Positions 26,088 to 35,220 of a DNA stretch of 64,000 bases are shown here, in pieces; position 1 is the stretch's first letter; each line of letters starts with the position of its first letter. The stretch is from Sphingobacterium sp. (GTDB taxonomy: Bacteria > Bacteroidota > Bacteroidia > Sphingobacteriales > Sphingobacteriaceae), in the NCBI GenBank assembly GCA_031277685.1, contig JAITLV010000087.1, positions 62,001-126,000 on the forward strand, read 5' to 3'. Position numbers and translations under genes: made by a program. A model generated the notes under the pieces. It was not told the DNA's origin. It worked only from the letters and a program-made list of their open reading frames with translations, and searched no databases.

Positions 26088-27098
26088 CTAAAGATTTATG
26101 GCCAATGATACTTCAAACTCTTCTTTACTCGAATTTGTATTTAACTGATATCGATTCGGATATAATAGCTTCAATCGTGCCACCGTATTTTCCAAACCTA
26201 TTTTTGCTGAAAAAACATTCCGCTTTTTCACGGGAACTGAATTTCTTACATGCAAATATAAGTTCCCTTTTTCAATCTTGATGGAAATCGCTACGTAACA
26301 ATCTTCTATACTACAGGTACCATGCTTAAACGCATTTTCAACGAATGTTATCAAAAGCATCGGCGCGATTTGATAATTGATTCCCTCTTCCCGCTGATAA
26401 TCAAAGTCTATCTTCGTACGATAGCCTAGACGTTCACGTTCCAATTCAATATAACTGGATATAAAATCAATCTCATCATCCATCGAAACAAATTCTCTAT
26501 CGCTACTTTCCATTTGATAACGAAGCAATTGTGACACTTTTATAATCAGCTCAGAAGTTCGTTCCGGAAATTTGAGACTCATGCCATAGATCGTATTTAA
26601 TGTGTTAAACAAAAAATGGGGATTTAGCTGCTTTTTCAGATTAGACAATTGGGTCTGATTGGACAATAGTTCTCTTCGTGTTTTCAATCGCTGAAAGCGA
26701 TAGAATTCGATAAATTGGATACTACCCAAAATACAGATTAACGATCCTAAAAGTACCCCCAATTGATAATGAAATGTTTTCTGAGCGAGATTTTTATACA
26801 AAAAGCAATTCTTGTAGATGACATTTTCAGTTATTTCTTTTAGAATCAAAGCGAAAATCAGCAGGATGACGACGGAAGTAAACGCGTACAGTATGGCTTT
26901 ATTCTTTTTGAGCAAAAGCGGCAACAAAAAGAAACGATTCACCTGTGCATGAATATATAAGATCAGGAAATAGATCACTCCCATTAAAAAACCTTTCCAG
27001 CTTAAAATCAGAATCCAGTCATTCAACGTGAAGAGGATAAACGAAAAAACCAATAATGTGATTTCCTGTATGATCTTATTTTCCAGAACCTTTCTCAT
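26088..27098 (-). CDS. Membrane sensor histidine kinase (His_kinase/LytS type)
   Basis: Sensor kinase of 336 residues. Four hydrophobic helices occupy roughly 13-33, 37-53, 68-88 and 112-132, with almost no extracytoplasmic loops, so it probably senses from within the membrane. The His_kinase domain has KKQLNPHFLFNTLNTIYGM (His161), followed by a HATPase region with PMLLITFVENAFKHG. It is the first gene of a kinase-regulator operon divergent from the TolC-RND-adaptor exporter. Confidence 0.92.
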   Translation of the reverse strand: MRKVLENKIIQEITLLVFSFILFTLNDWILILSWKGFLMGVIYFLILYIHAQVNRFFLLPLLLKKNKAILYAFTSVVILLIFALILKEITENVIYKNCFLYKNLAQKTFHYQLGVLLGSLICILGSIQFIEFYRFQRLKTRRELLSNQTQLSNLKKQLNPHFLFNTLNTIYGMSLKFPERTSELIIKVSQLLRYQMESSDREFVSMDDEIDFISSYIELERERLGYRTKIDFDYQREEGINYQIAPMLLITFVENAFKHGTCSIEDCYVAISIKIEKGNLYLHVRNSVPVKKRNVFSAKIGLENTVARLKLLYPNRYQLNTNSSKEEFEVSLAINL

Positions 27099-27185
27099 AA
27101 TCCCTTATTTTGTAAAAATCTGTTACAAAGTAAAAGTATTAAGTTTATAACCACCGAAAAATAAATGACGAATTAAATTGGTCAC

Positions 27186-27244
27186 TTTTAAACGTTATAG
27201 ATCATTTTAAACGGACTCTACAGCAGTGTTGGTACTTATCTTCG
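27186..27244 (+). promoter_or_regulatory. Direct-repeat operator and -7-like box of the TolC-RND operon
   Basis: TTTTAAACG occurs twice, at 27186-27194 and 27205-27213, with a 19-base period. The second copy ends 23 bases before TATCTTCG (27237-27244), one mismatch from TAnnTTTG. Direct repeats next to the -33 position are the expected site for a LytTR activator, and the gene for one is divergent here. Confidence 0.55.
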
Positions 27245-27268
27245 CTTCCATAAAATGATATATAACCT

Positions 27269-28657
27269 ATGCTGAAATTGAATTTAGTGTTGTCATTGGC
27301 TGTATCACTTGCGACCTCAACCTTATTTGCACAAAAGCTTACCATCCGAAATGCCGTAGACCAAGGTCTTGCAAATTATGGAATTATCAAAGCAAAAGCG
27401 TATTATGTCCAGTCTTCACTACAGACCAACGAACAGGTAAAACGCGACTTCTGGCCTAATTTGACCGTTGCAGCCCAACAGGATTTTGGAACCATCAACG
27501 GACAGAATGGCCCTTTGTATGGATTTGGAGGACTTGGTGTTGCTTCTTCTGGAGCAGCACTTCCAGAACAAAATTGGAATTCTGCTTTTGGGGCCCTTTA
27601 TCTCGCCAACATCAACTGGGATATTTATACCTTCGGTCGCAGAAAGGAGCGCATTGAATTAAGCAAAGCCGACAGTAAACGATTGGAAACTGATCTGCAA
27701 CAAGAACAGTTTCAACACAAGATTAAGATTGCTGCGGCTTACCTAAATCTACTTGCGAGCCAACGTCTCCAAAGAAATCAACAGAAAAACCTGGATCGCG
27801 CCTTAGTTTTCTTTAACATCGCTGCAACAAAAGCCAAGAACGGGATTTTACCCGGTGTTGATTCAACATTGGCTTCTGCAGAAGTATCCCGTGCCAAAAT
27901 CAGTTTAAATCAGGCAGGAGAAAATGTAAAGGAGCAAAACAACAAATTGACTGTATTGATGGGAATCAATTCAACGGATCTACAGATTGACACTACCTTG
28001 GTCACAAAAACACCAGTTCAGCCAGTTGCGACAGACCCCACATTGGTCGATAACAACCCGGTTCTTCAATATTACAAAAGTCGAATTGAGGTTGGTGAAC
28101 AACAGCTTAAACTGTCCAACAAAGAATTTTTACCTACATTGTCTGCATTCGGTGTTTTCCAGGCAAGAGGTTCTGGATTCAAAAGCGAATACATAACAGA
28201 CCTTCACGCTTTTACAAGAAACTACTGGGAAGGTGTTCGTCCCAACCGACAAAACTATCTTTTGGGTTTGGGAATCAATTGGAATCTAACTTCAATCGCC
28301 CGGATTAATAAAAAAATCAGCGCTCAGCGATATACAAACGATGCTTTGCGGGAGGAATATCAAACTGCCGCTGCACAATTTATCGCACAACTAGACGCTG
28401 CCGATGTAAAGATCAGATTAGCCCAACAGAGCGATATCGAGGCCCCAAGGCAAGTGTCAGCTGCCCTACAGGCCTACAATCAAAAGATGGCAATGTATAA
28501 AAACGGTCTCGCAACGCTTGTCGATGTCACCCAAACCTTGTATACACTTAACAGAGCCGAGACCGATCGCGAGATCGTCCATATCAACCTTTGGCAGTCA
28601 CTTTTACTGAAAGCCGCTGCAGCTGGCGATTTCGATATTTTCAATAAAGAACTATAA
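27269..28657 (+). CDS. TolC family outer membrane efflux protein
   Basis: Outer-membrane channel of 462 residues with signal peptide MLKLNLVLSLAVSLATSTLFAQ. The paired TolC helical hairpins are visible, e.g. KIKIAAAYLNLLASQRLQRNQQKNLDRALVF and the second-half KIRLAQQSDIEAPRQVSAALQAYNQKMAMYKNGLATLVDVTQTLY. First gene of a three-gene operon with an RND permease 10 bases downstream and an adaptor after that. An operator-like direct repeat precedes it. Confidence 0.92.
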   Translation: MLKLNLVLSLAVSLATSTLFAQKLTIRNAVDQGLANYGIIKAKAYYVQSSLQTNEQVKRDFWPNLTVAAQQDFGTINGQNGPLYGFGGLGVASSGAALPEQNWNSAFGALYLANINWDIYTFGRRKERIELSKADSKRLETDLQQEQFQHKIKIAAAYLNLLASQRLQRNQQKNLDRALVFFNIAATKAKNGILPGVDSTLASAEVSRAKISLNQAGENVKEQNNKLTVLMGINSTDLQIDTTLVTKTPVQPVATDPTLVDNNPVLQYYKSRIEVGEQQLKLSNKEFLPTLSAFGVFQARGSGFKSEYITDLHAFTRNYWEGVRPNRQNYLLGLGINWNLTSIARINKKISAQRYTNDALREEYQTAAAQFIAQLDAADVKIRLAQQSDIEAPRQVSAALQAYNQKMAMYKNGLATLVDVTQTLYTLNRAETDREIVHINLWQSLLLKAAAAGDFDIFNKEL

Positions 28658-28667
28658 ATAACACAGC

Positions 28668-31600
28668 ATGAATTTAATACGTTTTGCCTTACGTAAGCCG
28701 ATATCCATCCTTGTACTGGTCATGGGACTTATTGTATTTGGAATAGGTGCAGTACGCACAATAAAGGTAGATATCTTGCCCAAAATGAACCTACCTGTTA
28801 TTTATATTGCTCATCCTTTTGGAGGTTATTCTCCAGATCAAATGGAGTCCTATTTCGCCAAAAACTACGTTAATATCCTACTTTTTGCCAATGGAGTTAA
28901 ATCCATTGAGACCAAAAACATCCAGGGTCTGACCCTAATGAAAATCTCCTATTACGAAGATACCAATATGGCGCAGGCTGCGGCGGAATTGAGTGCACTG
29001 GCCAACCGGATTCAGGCTGCGTTCCCCCCAGGTTCACAACCACCTTTTATTATTCGGTTTGATGCTTCCTCACTTCCAGTCGGACAATTGGTCCTCAGCA
29101 GCGATAAACGTTCTAACAATGAATTACAAGATCTTGCGAATGTCTACGTGCGCGCCTCCTTCACCTCCATCCCTGGATTACTCTCGCCACCGCCATTTGG
29201 AGGCAGCCCGCGCACGATAGAAGTTAATGTAGATCCTGACCTCATGCGTAGCCACAACATGACCCCAGATCAGGTCGTTGAAGCCTTAAAACTCAACAAC
29301 CAGACTGCGCCTGCCGGAAATGTCCGTATAAAAGATAAAAACTACATTACGCCGACCAATAATACCATTCGGGATGTGAAGGATTTTGAAAAAATCCCAC
29401 TCTTTAAAGGTGGAGTACAAAATCTATACCTAGGTGACATTGCCACCGTAAAAGACGGAGCCGACGTTACAGCTGGTTACGCGCTCGTCAATGGCAAACG
29501 CTCAGTCTACGTCAGCATTGCCAAGGCCGGAGATGCCTCGACCTGGGAAGTTGTACAAAATTTGAAAGCTGCACTACCTAAAATTCAAAATACACTGCCT
29601 GAGGATGTTAAATTATCCTATGAATTTGACCAGTCAGTATATGTCATCAATTCTGTCAAAAGCCTGATTACCGAAGGGGCTATCGGTGCCATACTCACCG
29701 GTCTTATGGTTTTACTATTTTTAGGAGACCGTAGAGCAGCTTTAATCGTTATCTTAACAATCCCAATCTCTGTTATTTCAGGTGTACTCTTCCTGAAACT
29801 ATTTGGACAGACTATCAATCTGATGTCATTGAGTGGATTGGCACTGGCCATTGGTATCTTGGTTGACGAAAGTACAGTTACCATAGAAAATATACATCAA
29901 CACCTGGATATGGGCAAGCCCAAAGCACTGGCGATCTGGGATGCCTGTAAGGAAATTGCCTTGCCAAAGCTGTTGATTTTATTGTGTATCCTGGCAGTAT
30001 TCGCTCCGGCATTTACGATGACAGGTATTCCTGGATCGCTATTTCTACCCCTGGCGTTGTCCATTGGATTCTCCATGATTATCTCCTTCCTCTTGTCACA
30101 GACTTTCGTACCGATCATGGCCAACTGGCTGATGAAAAGCCATCATAAAACTACTGCACATACAATAAACCCGAAAGGTCTCAACGCAGATGAAGTCCAA
30201 TTTGCCGAAACGGGTCTTTCAGTCGAATCAGAACAAGATACCCTGAATCAAAAGAGACTCCTGGTCGAACGGGAGGATTTTAATAGCGATGGCAAAATCA
30301 GCTACTTTGAACGATTCAGAAATCGCTTTATGAAAATGATCGACAAGTTGTTCAAACGGAAGAAAATTATCACCATCGTCTATCTAACAGGTGCCATAAG
30401 CTTGGTACTGATTTTACTCAACAGTATTGGACAGGACGTATTTCCGAAGGTCAACTCGAGTCAATTCCAGATGCGCCTACGCGCCGTAGAAGGTACCCGT
30501 ATTGAACGTACCGAAGAAAAAGCCAAACGTGCATTAGCTGAACTTGAAAAACTGGTTGGCAAAGAACATATTAGTATATCATCTGTTTATATTGGCCAAC
30601 ATCCCGGACAATTTTCTGTATCACCAATATACTTGTTTATGGCAGGTCCCCATGAGGCCGTTTTCCAAATCGCCCTCAAAGATTACCACCACGATATGGA
30701 TAGTTTCCGTGATGAATATAGAAAACTACTCAAAGCCGCACTTCCTGATGTACAAGTTTCTTTTGAACCGATCGAACTCACAGATAAAGTCCTGAGCCAA
30801 GGTTCACCGACACCCATTGAGGTCCGCATTGCAGGTAAGAGCAAAAAGAATAATGAAAAATATGCAGGCAAACTCATTGATGAACTGAAAGCCATCCCCT
30901 ATTTCAGGGATGTACAGCTGGCACAGTCCATCAAATACCCATCCTATGACATCAACATTGACCGAGTGCGTGCTGCTCAGCTTGGCATTGACCTTGCTGA
31001 GGTGACCCGTTCATTGATTGCGGCGACCTCTTCTTCGCGATATACAGAGAAAAACACCTGGATTGATGAAAAAGCAGGTCTTTCATATAACGTGCAAGTT
31101 CAGGTTCCCATTGATAAAATGAAAGACGAGAAAGAAATTGGAGAGATTCCCCTGCTAAAAAATTCTTCACGGCCCATCTTGAGTGACATTGCGACCATAA
31201 CGCCATCCTATACCTATGGAGAGAACGACAATTTAGGTGCGATGCCCTACATTTCGGTTACGGCCAATATCGACCATACCGATCTAAAAACAGCTTCAAA
31301 AGATGTGCAGCATAGCATTAAGGCTTTAGGTGAACTTCCACGTGGACTTTCTGTGGAACAAATCGGATTAGGGAAAGTCCTCAGCGAAACGATGGATAGT
31401 CTACAGGCAGGTCTAGCTGTAGCAATTATTGTGATATTCCTGATGTTATCAGCCAACTTTCAGTCGTTTAAGGTATCCATGGTGGTTCTCACAACAGTTC
31501 CAGCCGTTGTTCTTGGATCATTGCTGATGCTTTTATTAACCGGTTCAACACTCAACCTACAATCCTATATGGGTATTATTATGTCCGTTGGTGTTTCCAT

Positions 31601-31952
31601 AGCCAATGCAGTACTGTTGATCACCAATGCTGAACATATCCGCAAATACAATCAAAATGCATTAGCGGCTGCGCGCGAAGCAGCCTCACTTCGTCTACGC
31701 CCCATTATTATGACCAGTTTGGCGATGATTGTCGGTATGTTACCGATGGCAATTGGCCATGGCGAAGGGGGTGAACAAGTATCCCCATTGGGACGTGCTG
31801 TCATCGGTGGATTATTATTCTCCACTTTTGCAGTACTCGTTATTTTACCGTTGATATTTGCATGGGCACAAGAGAAAAGTAGTACACAATCCATATCCCT
31901 GGATCCCGAAGACGAAGAAAGTAAACATTATATTGCAGCATTAAAACCCTGA
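28668..31952 (+). CDS. RND efflux permease with EF-hand loop in its central linker
   Basis: Inner-membrane proton-driven RND exporter subunit of 1094 residues with the usual duplicated layout: TM1 near 12-30, a large periplasmic porter domain, TM2-6, a cytoplasmic linker, TM7, second porter domain, TM8-12. The relay in TM4 reads LAIGILVDESTVTIENIH with Asp400-Glu401, as in the hydrophobic-drug-like branch that has DE instead of DD. The linker between halves (about residues 480-560) is longer than usual and contains DFNSDGKISYFE at 537-548, a full 12-position EF-hand loop (D, N, D, K, S, E at the coordinating positions) flanked by helical sequence. Substrate unknown. Middle gene of the tolC-permease-adaptor operon. 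Confidence 0.92.
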   Translation: MNLIRFALRKPISILVLVMGLIVFGIGAVRTIKVDILPKMNLPVIYIAHPFGGYSPDQMESYFAKNYVNILLFANGVKSIETKNIQGLTLMKISYYEDTNMAQAAAELSALANRIQAAFPPGSQPPFIIRFDASSLPVGQLVLSSDKRSNNELQDLANVYVRASFTSIPGLLSPPPFGGSPRTIEVNVDPDLMRSHNMTPDQVVEALKLNNQTAPAGNVRIKDKNYITPTNNTIRDVKDFEKIPLFKGGVQNLYLGDIATVKDGADVTAGYALVNGKRSVYVSIAKAGDASTWEVVQNLKAALPKIQNTLPEDVKLSYEFDQSVYVINSVKSLITEGAIGAILTGLMVLLFLGDRRAALIVILTIPISVISGVLFLKLFGQTINLMSLSGLALAIGILVDESTVTIENIHQHLDMGKPKALAIWDACKEIALPKLLILLCILAVFAPAFTMTGIPGSLFLPLALSIGFSMIISFLLSQTFVPIMANWLMKSHHKTTAHTINPKGLNADEVQFAETGLSVESEQDTLNQKRLLVEREDFNSDGKISYFERFRNRFMKMIDKLFKRKKIITIVYLTGAISLVLILLNSIGQDVFPKVNSSQFQMRLRAVEGTRIERTEEKAKRALAELEKLVGKEHISISSVYIGQHPGQFSVSPIYLFMAGPHEAVFQIALKDYHHDMDSFRDEYRKLLKAALPDVQVSFEPIELTDKVLSQGSPTPIEVRIAGKSKKNNEKYAGKLIDELKAIPYFRDVQLAQSIKYPSYDINIDRVRAAQLGIDLAEVTRSLIAATSSSRYTEKNTWIDEKAGLSYNVQVQVPIDKMKDEKEIGEIPLLKNSSRPILSDIATITPSYTYGENDNLGAMPYISVTANIDHTDLKTASKDVQHSIKALGELPRGLSVEQIGLGKVLSETMDSLQAGLAVAIIVIFLMLSANFQSFKVSMVVLTTVPAVVLGSLLMLLLTGSTLNLQSYMGIIMSVGVSIANAVLLITNAEHIRKYNQNALAAAREAASLRLRPIIMTSLAMIVGMLPMAIGHGEGGEQVSPLGRAVIGGLLFSTFAVLVILPLIFAWAQEKSSTQSISLDPEDEESKHYIAALKP

Positions 31953-32023
31953 TCATCAAACTGCCAAAGGTAATATAAATGCCTTAAAGAGAAAATTGAC
32001 TAATGACTAAATAGATTTTAAAG

Positions 32024-33121
32024 ATGAAACATAATTTCCTGAAAATATTGTCCGCAGTTGGCCTACTAGCCTACTTAACCGGATGTCAGTCTGCTGCGGA
32101 AGAAAATGGCAAAAAAACGACAGCGGTGATGGCAAGCCCAACCATGGAAACATTTGTACCAACCAAACAGAAGCTAACAAATAAAATGCAAATACCGGGT
32201 GAGATCAGTGGGTTTCAACAGGTAGAAATTTATGCCAAAGTAAGCAGTTATGTCCGGGCATTAAAAGTTGACATCGGTAGTCGGGTACAAGCCGGACAGT
32301 TGTTAGCTGTCCTGGAAGCACCGGAATTGAGCTCACAGTTGTCTGCTGCAAAATCAAGGCTGAAATCGCAGGAAGCAATTTACATGGCTACCAAAAGCAC
32401 TTACGATAGACTATTTGAGACCAGCAAAGTAGAAGGTACTGTCGCCCGCTTAGACCTTGAAGTCGCCGAAGCTAAAAAGAATGCGGATTTCGCCCAATTT
32501 CAAGCTGCAAAATCAGCCTATGCTGAAGTACAGAACCTATTGAACTACCTCGAAATACGCGCTCCATTTGATGGCGTTATTGCTACACGTAATGTCAATC
32601 AGGGCGCGTATGTAGGTCCCGCTGGTAGGGGATCAGAAATGCCAATCATGACCATTCAGCAGCAGAGCAAACTCCGCTTGGCTGTTTCGGTACCCGAACA
32701 ATATGCTGGCTTCCTGGCTGCCGATCAACCGCTACAGTTTACTGTAAAGTCCCTTCCCGGTCAACAGTTTTCGGGAAAGATCGCACGTAAATCCGGAGCA
32801 CTAGATAGCAAATTTCGGTCTGAAAGAGTCGAGATAGATATTATCAATACCAACAATAAACTTCTTCCTGGTATGGTGGCAGAGGTCGAACTGCCCTTGA
32901 CATCTCAAGATAGTACATTTGTTGTACCTAAAACTGCCGTCTTTACCTCTGGTGAAGGAAGCTTTGTGATTGCTGTCGTTGACAATAAAACAAGCCGTGT
33001 ACCAGTACAAAAAGGACGCAGCATTGATGGTCAGGTAGAAATATTTGGAAACCTTAGCCCAACGATACGGCTCATTAGTAAAGCTGATGAAGAAATCGCA
33101 GAGGGCACCACAATTAAATAA
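32024..33121 (+). CDS. RND periplasmic adaptor (membrane fusion) lipoprotein
   Basis: Adaptor subunit of 365 residues linking the permease to the TolC channel. It starts MKHNFLKILSAVGLLAYLTGC with a lipobox Cys at residue 21. The lipoyl-like half (VEIYAKVSSYVRALKVDIGSRVQAGQLLAVLEAPEL), a helical hairpin, its second lipoyl half (LEIRAPFDGVIATRNVNQGAYVG) and the beta-barrel and membrane-proximal domains follow in order. Last gene of the operon; a strong terminator lies 83 bases downstream. Confidence 0.92.
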   Translation: MKHNFLKILSAVGLLAYLTGCQSAAEENGKKTTAVMASPTMETFVPTKQKLTNKMQIPGEISGFQQVEIYAKVSSYVRALKVDIGSRVQAGQLLAVLEAPELSSQLSAAKSRLKSQEAIYMATKSTYDRLFETSKVEGTVARLDLEVAEAKKNADFAQFQAAKSAYAEVQNLLNYLEIRAPFDGVIATRNVNQGAYVGPAGRGSEMPIMTIQQQSKLRLAVSVPEQYAGFLAADQPLQFTVKSLPGQQFSGKIARKSGALDSKFRSERVEIDIINTNNKLLPGMVAEVELPLTSQDSTFVVPKTAVFTSGEGSFVIAVVDNKTSRVPVQKGRSIDGQVEIFGNLSPTIRLISKADEEIAEGTTIK

Positions 33122-33203
33122 AAAGTTGGGTAAGCTATGCTACTTCTTTAAAGTATTCCTGAGAATTTAATAGCTGAACAAGAAACTGTAGGAAATACCA
33201 ATA

Positions 33204-33251
33204 AAAAACAAACGGGGCATCCAAAAATTTTGGACGCCCCGTTTGTTTTTT
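33204..33251. terminator. Bidirectional Rho-independent terminator
   Basis: A long G+C-containing hairpin, AAACAAACGGGGC pairing with GCCCCGTTTGTTT, with an inner CCA/TGG stem over an A/T loop. It is flanked by A-tract on the left and T-tract on the right, so it serves both the efflux operon and the convergent amide-hydrolase gene. Confidence 0.9.
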
Positions 33252-33265
33252 AGATCTTCAAATGG

Positions 33266-34303
33266 CTAAATGCCCATAAATTTAAAAGCTGTTGCTGGTT
33301 TGAATAATTCATTTGAGATTCCATTTATTGCTACACCTTGTTTTAAGTCCAATTTCATTGCAGGAGCACCTTGCTTCAGGTTAAATTTAGTAAGATCAAC
33401 CCATAAAGTACCTGGTGTCAACACATTTTCAAAATAATACACCTTATTTTTTTGATCCGCCACTGACCGCCAACGGGTGGAAGAAATATTGGGTTCGGTT
33501 TCCGAACTAATACCAAATGGGACAGAACAATTACGAATAACGCTAAATACACTGGCTACAGCGATCCGTGTATCATCCGTTTGTGGAATAGCATTAATAT
33601 AATAGGAGGCGCGTACAAAACGATCTGCAGCCCGATTAGTTCCGGGTAGCATAATTGTCCCTGGAATTCCCTGCCAATACCTGTTCAATGCCAGCTGTTC
33701 ATCAAATATAGGCGAATTTGTCATTACTGTATAAGCAGCATTGTGGTGAATGACCAGCTTTCCATTTATGTATTCAAATATCGCATTGTCACCCGTTGCA
33801 TCCGAAAGAGATAGGTGCACCGTTGTAAACTTTTCGGTACCTGGAATATAATCACTCACAATTACAAAAGGCTCATCCTGCAAGACCTTCACCGCTTCAG
33901 CCACCGTCGCAAAATTGTCAAGTACATATTGCGCCCAGGCTGAGATCGCCAGCCCTTTTCTGGTTCCCGCAGGATCAAATTTGGGGTAAGCAGATTCGAC
34001 TAGCCAAAGTACATTGGCGACTAATCCTTTTTCGTTCAATCCATCCACCGTGGCAATATCCCAAGCACTGGAAATCACACTACCATATTGAGAGGTCCAG
34101 GTCAACGATTGCGGACCTACCTCACCACTTCGCTGTATACCGCTGGGAAACACCCAAATATTAGCGGCAATATCATCCTTCCAGTCCATGCTCCGTGCTG
34201 TAATCACTGTCTGGTTCGGACCTTTATAGACTACCCGGGTACAGGCATCAGTCTTTCCTTGCAAGAGTACTACAATTAAAATAATCAAAAAAAGATACTT
34301 CAT
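33266..34303 (-). CDS. Linear amide C-N hydrolase (choloylglycine hydrolase / penicillin V acylase family)
   Basis: Ntn hydrolase of 345 residues. The signal peptide ends at residue 20 (QGKTDA) so that cleavage exposes Cys21 in CTRVVYKG as N-terminal nucleophile, as in the family. Other active-site features: RSMDW (Arg/Asp region), the TNSPIFDEQLALNRYW segment with the conserved Asn, and the C-terminal RWRSVADQKNKVYYFEN with a conserved Arg. Members hydrolyse bile salts, penicillin V or acyl-homoserine lactones; the periplasmic form in Gram-negative soil bacteria often prefers the last two. Substrate is inferred only. A 30-bp perfect palindrome lies 30 bases upstream of the start. Confidence 0.9.
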   Translation of the reverse strand: MKYLFLIILIVVLLQGKTDACTRVVYKGPNQTVITARSMDWKDDIAANIWVFPSGIQRSGEVGPQSLTWTSQYGSVISSAWDIATVDGLNEKGLVANVLWLVESAYPKFDPAGTRKGLAISAWAQYVLDNFATVAEAVKVLQDEPFVIVSDYIPGTEKFTTVHLSLSDATGDNAIFEYINGKLVIHHNAAYTVMTNSPIFDEQLALNRYWQGIPGTIMLPGTNRAADRFVRASYYINAIPQTDDTRIAVASVFSVIRNCSVPFGISSETEPNISSTRWRSVADQKNKVYYFENVLTPGTLWVDLTKFNLKQGAPAMKLDLKQGVAINGISNELFKPATAFKFMGI

Positions 34304-34333
34304 AAAATAGTTGTTTCGTATATTAACAAATAC

Positions 34334-34363
34334 TTAATAGTTTTGTTTAAACAAAACTATTAA
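34334..34363. promoter_or_regulatory. Perfect 30-bp palindrome upstream of the amide hydrolase
   Basis: The half site TTAATAGTTTTGTTT is followed at once by its exact reverse complement. It lies 30 bases upstream of the leftward start codon. A TTTG within it is followed 19 bases later by TATTTGTT, a poor -7, so the palindrome could cover the -33 element and act as an operator. It lacks the G+C content of a terminator. Confidence 0.5.
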
Positions 34364-34562
34364 TAAAAAAATACCATTAAAAGTATCCCCTATAAATACT
34401 TTTATCGTTTCATTCTTTGGATGACTTTATTCTCCAAAACTTCGTTATATCATTTTTTTGACTTAGCAGGAGTCTTTTAGTTTTTAACCCTATTTTTTCC
34501 TATTTTCAATATATAACGACGACAACTGTGAATAGAGTTAAAAAAATCAATGGGTGTAGGAT

Positions 34563-35120
34563 ATGTTGACAATCATTAAAATAGGAGTAAAACTTGGGCT
34601 TATCTTATTTCTAATCCAGAGTACGCTGGTTTGTATCGATGGCTTATACGATAAAAAAACGAAAGCGGTTGTTGGCATTGTACTCGGCAATAAAATCGAT
34701 GCTGACGGTAGTCCATCAGAAAGACTGCGCGCACGGTTAGACAAAAGTATCGAACTATACCGAACAAAGCGGATTCAAACAATTCTAGTGAGTGGTGGTT
34801 TCGGAAAGGAAGGTTTTTGGGAAGGCGAGAAGATGAAAGACTATCTGGTCCTGAACCATATCCCCATGGAGAAAATTATGGTGGACAATTATGGTAATGA
34901 TACCGAAAAAACAGTCATCAACAGTATCCGCATCATGGACAGTCTACACTATAAAAGTGCCATTACCATTTCTCAATATTTTCACCAGACACGAACAAAG
35001 GCGCTCTTTCGGAATAATGGGTTTTATCATATTGAAAGTGCCAGCCCAATTTATTTTGAATGGCGCGATAGCTATTCAGTCTTCCGGGAGTTTGTTGCTT
35101 ATTACAAAGAGGCCTTGTAG
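34563..35120 (+). CDS. YdcF/SanA-like DUF218 protein
   Basis: Protein of 185 residues with an N-terminal membrane anchor (LTIIKIGVKLGLILFLIQSTLVC) and one DUF218 domain. Motifs are VVGIVLGNKIDADGSPSERLRARLDKSIELY, TILVSGGFGKEGFWEGEKMKDYL and DNYGNDTEKTVINSI. The family includes E. coli SanA and YdcF, linked to envelope barrier function and binding of nucleotide-like ligands. It is smaller than YdcF, nearer SanA. Monocistronic. Confidence 0.87.
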   Translation: MLTIIKIGVKLGLILFLIQSTLVCIDGLYDKKTKAVVGIVLGNKIDADGSPSERLRARLDKSIELYRTKRIQTILVSGGFGKEGFWEGEKMKDYLVLNHIPMEKIMVDNYGNDTEKTVINSIRIMDSLHYKSAITISQYFHQTRTKALFRNNGFYHIESASPIYFEWRDSYSVFREFVAYYKEAL

Positions 35121-35169
35121 CATTCATTAATAGGAGCTGCACCCCGGTACCCATTCGATCAAAAAGAAG

Positions 35170-35200
35170 TTTGTTTTATCATCAAAGCAAATTATATTTA
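35170..35200 (+). promoter_or_regulatory. Promoter with -33 TTTG and -7 TATATTTA
   Basis: TTTG at 35170-35173, then exactly 19 bases, then TATATTTA at 35193-35200, one mismatch from TAnnTTTG. This is the best full match to the Bacteroidota consensus in the window. It would start transcription about 15 bases before the methyltransferase ATG. Confidence 0.65.
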
Positions 35201-35220
35201 CAACTCACTAAACCAATCCA

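Noticed and set aside
25561-26091. 176-residue rightward ORF over the leftward LytTR regulator
   Set aside because: Composition is odd (many Cys, Phe, Asn) and the opposite strand is a clear response regulator. A shadow ORF.
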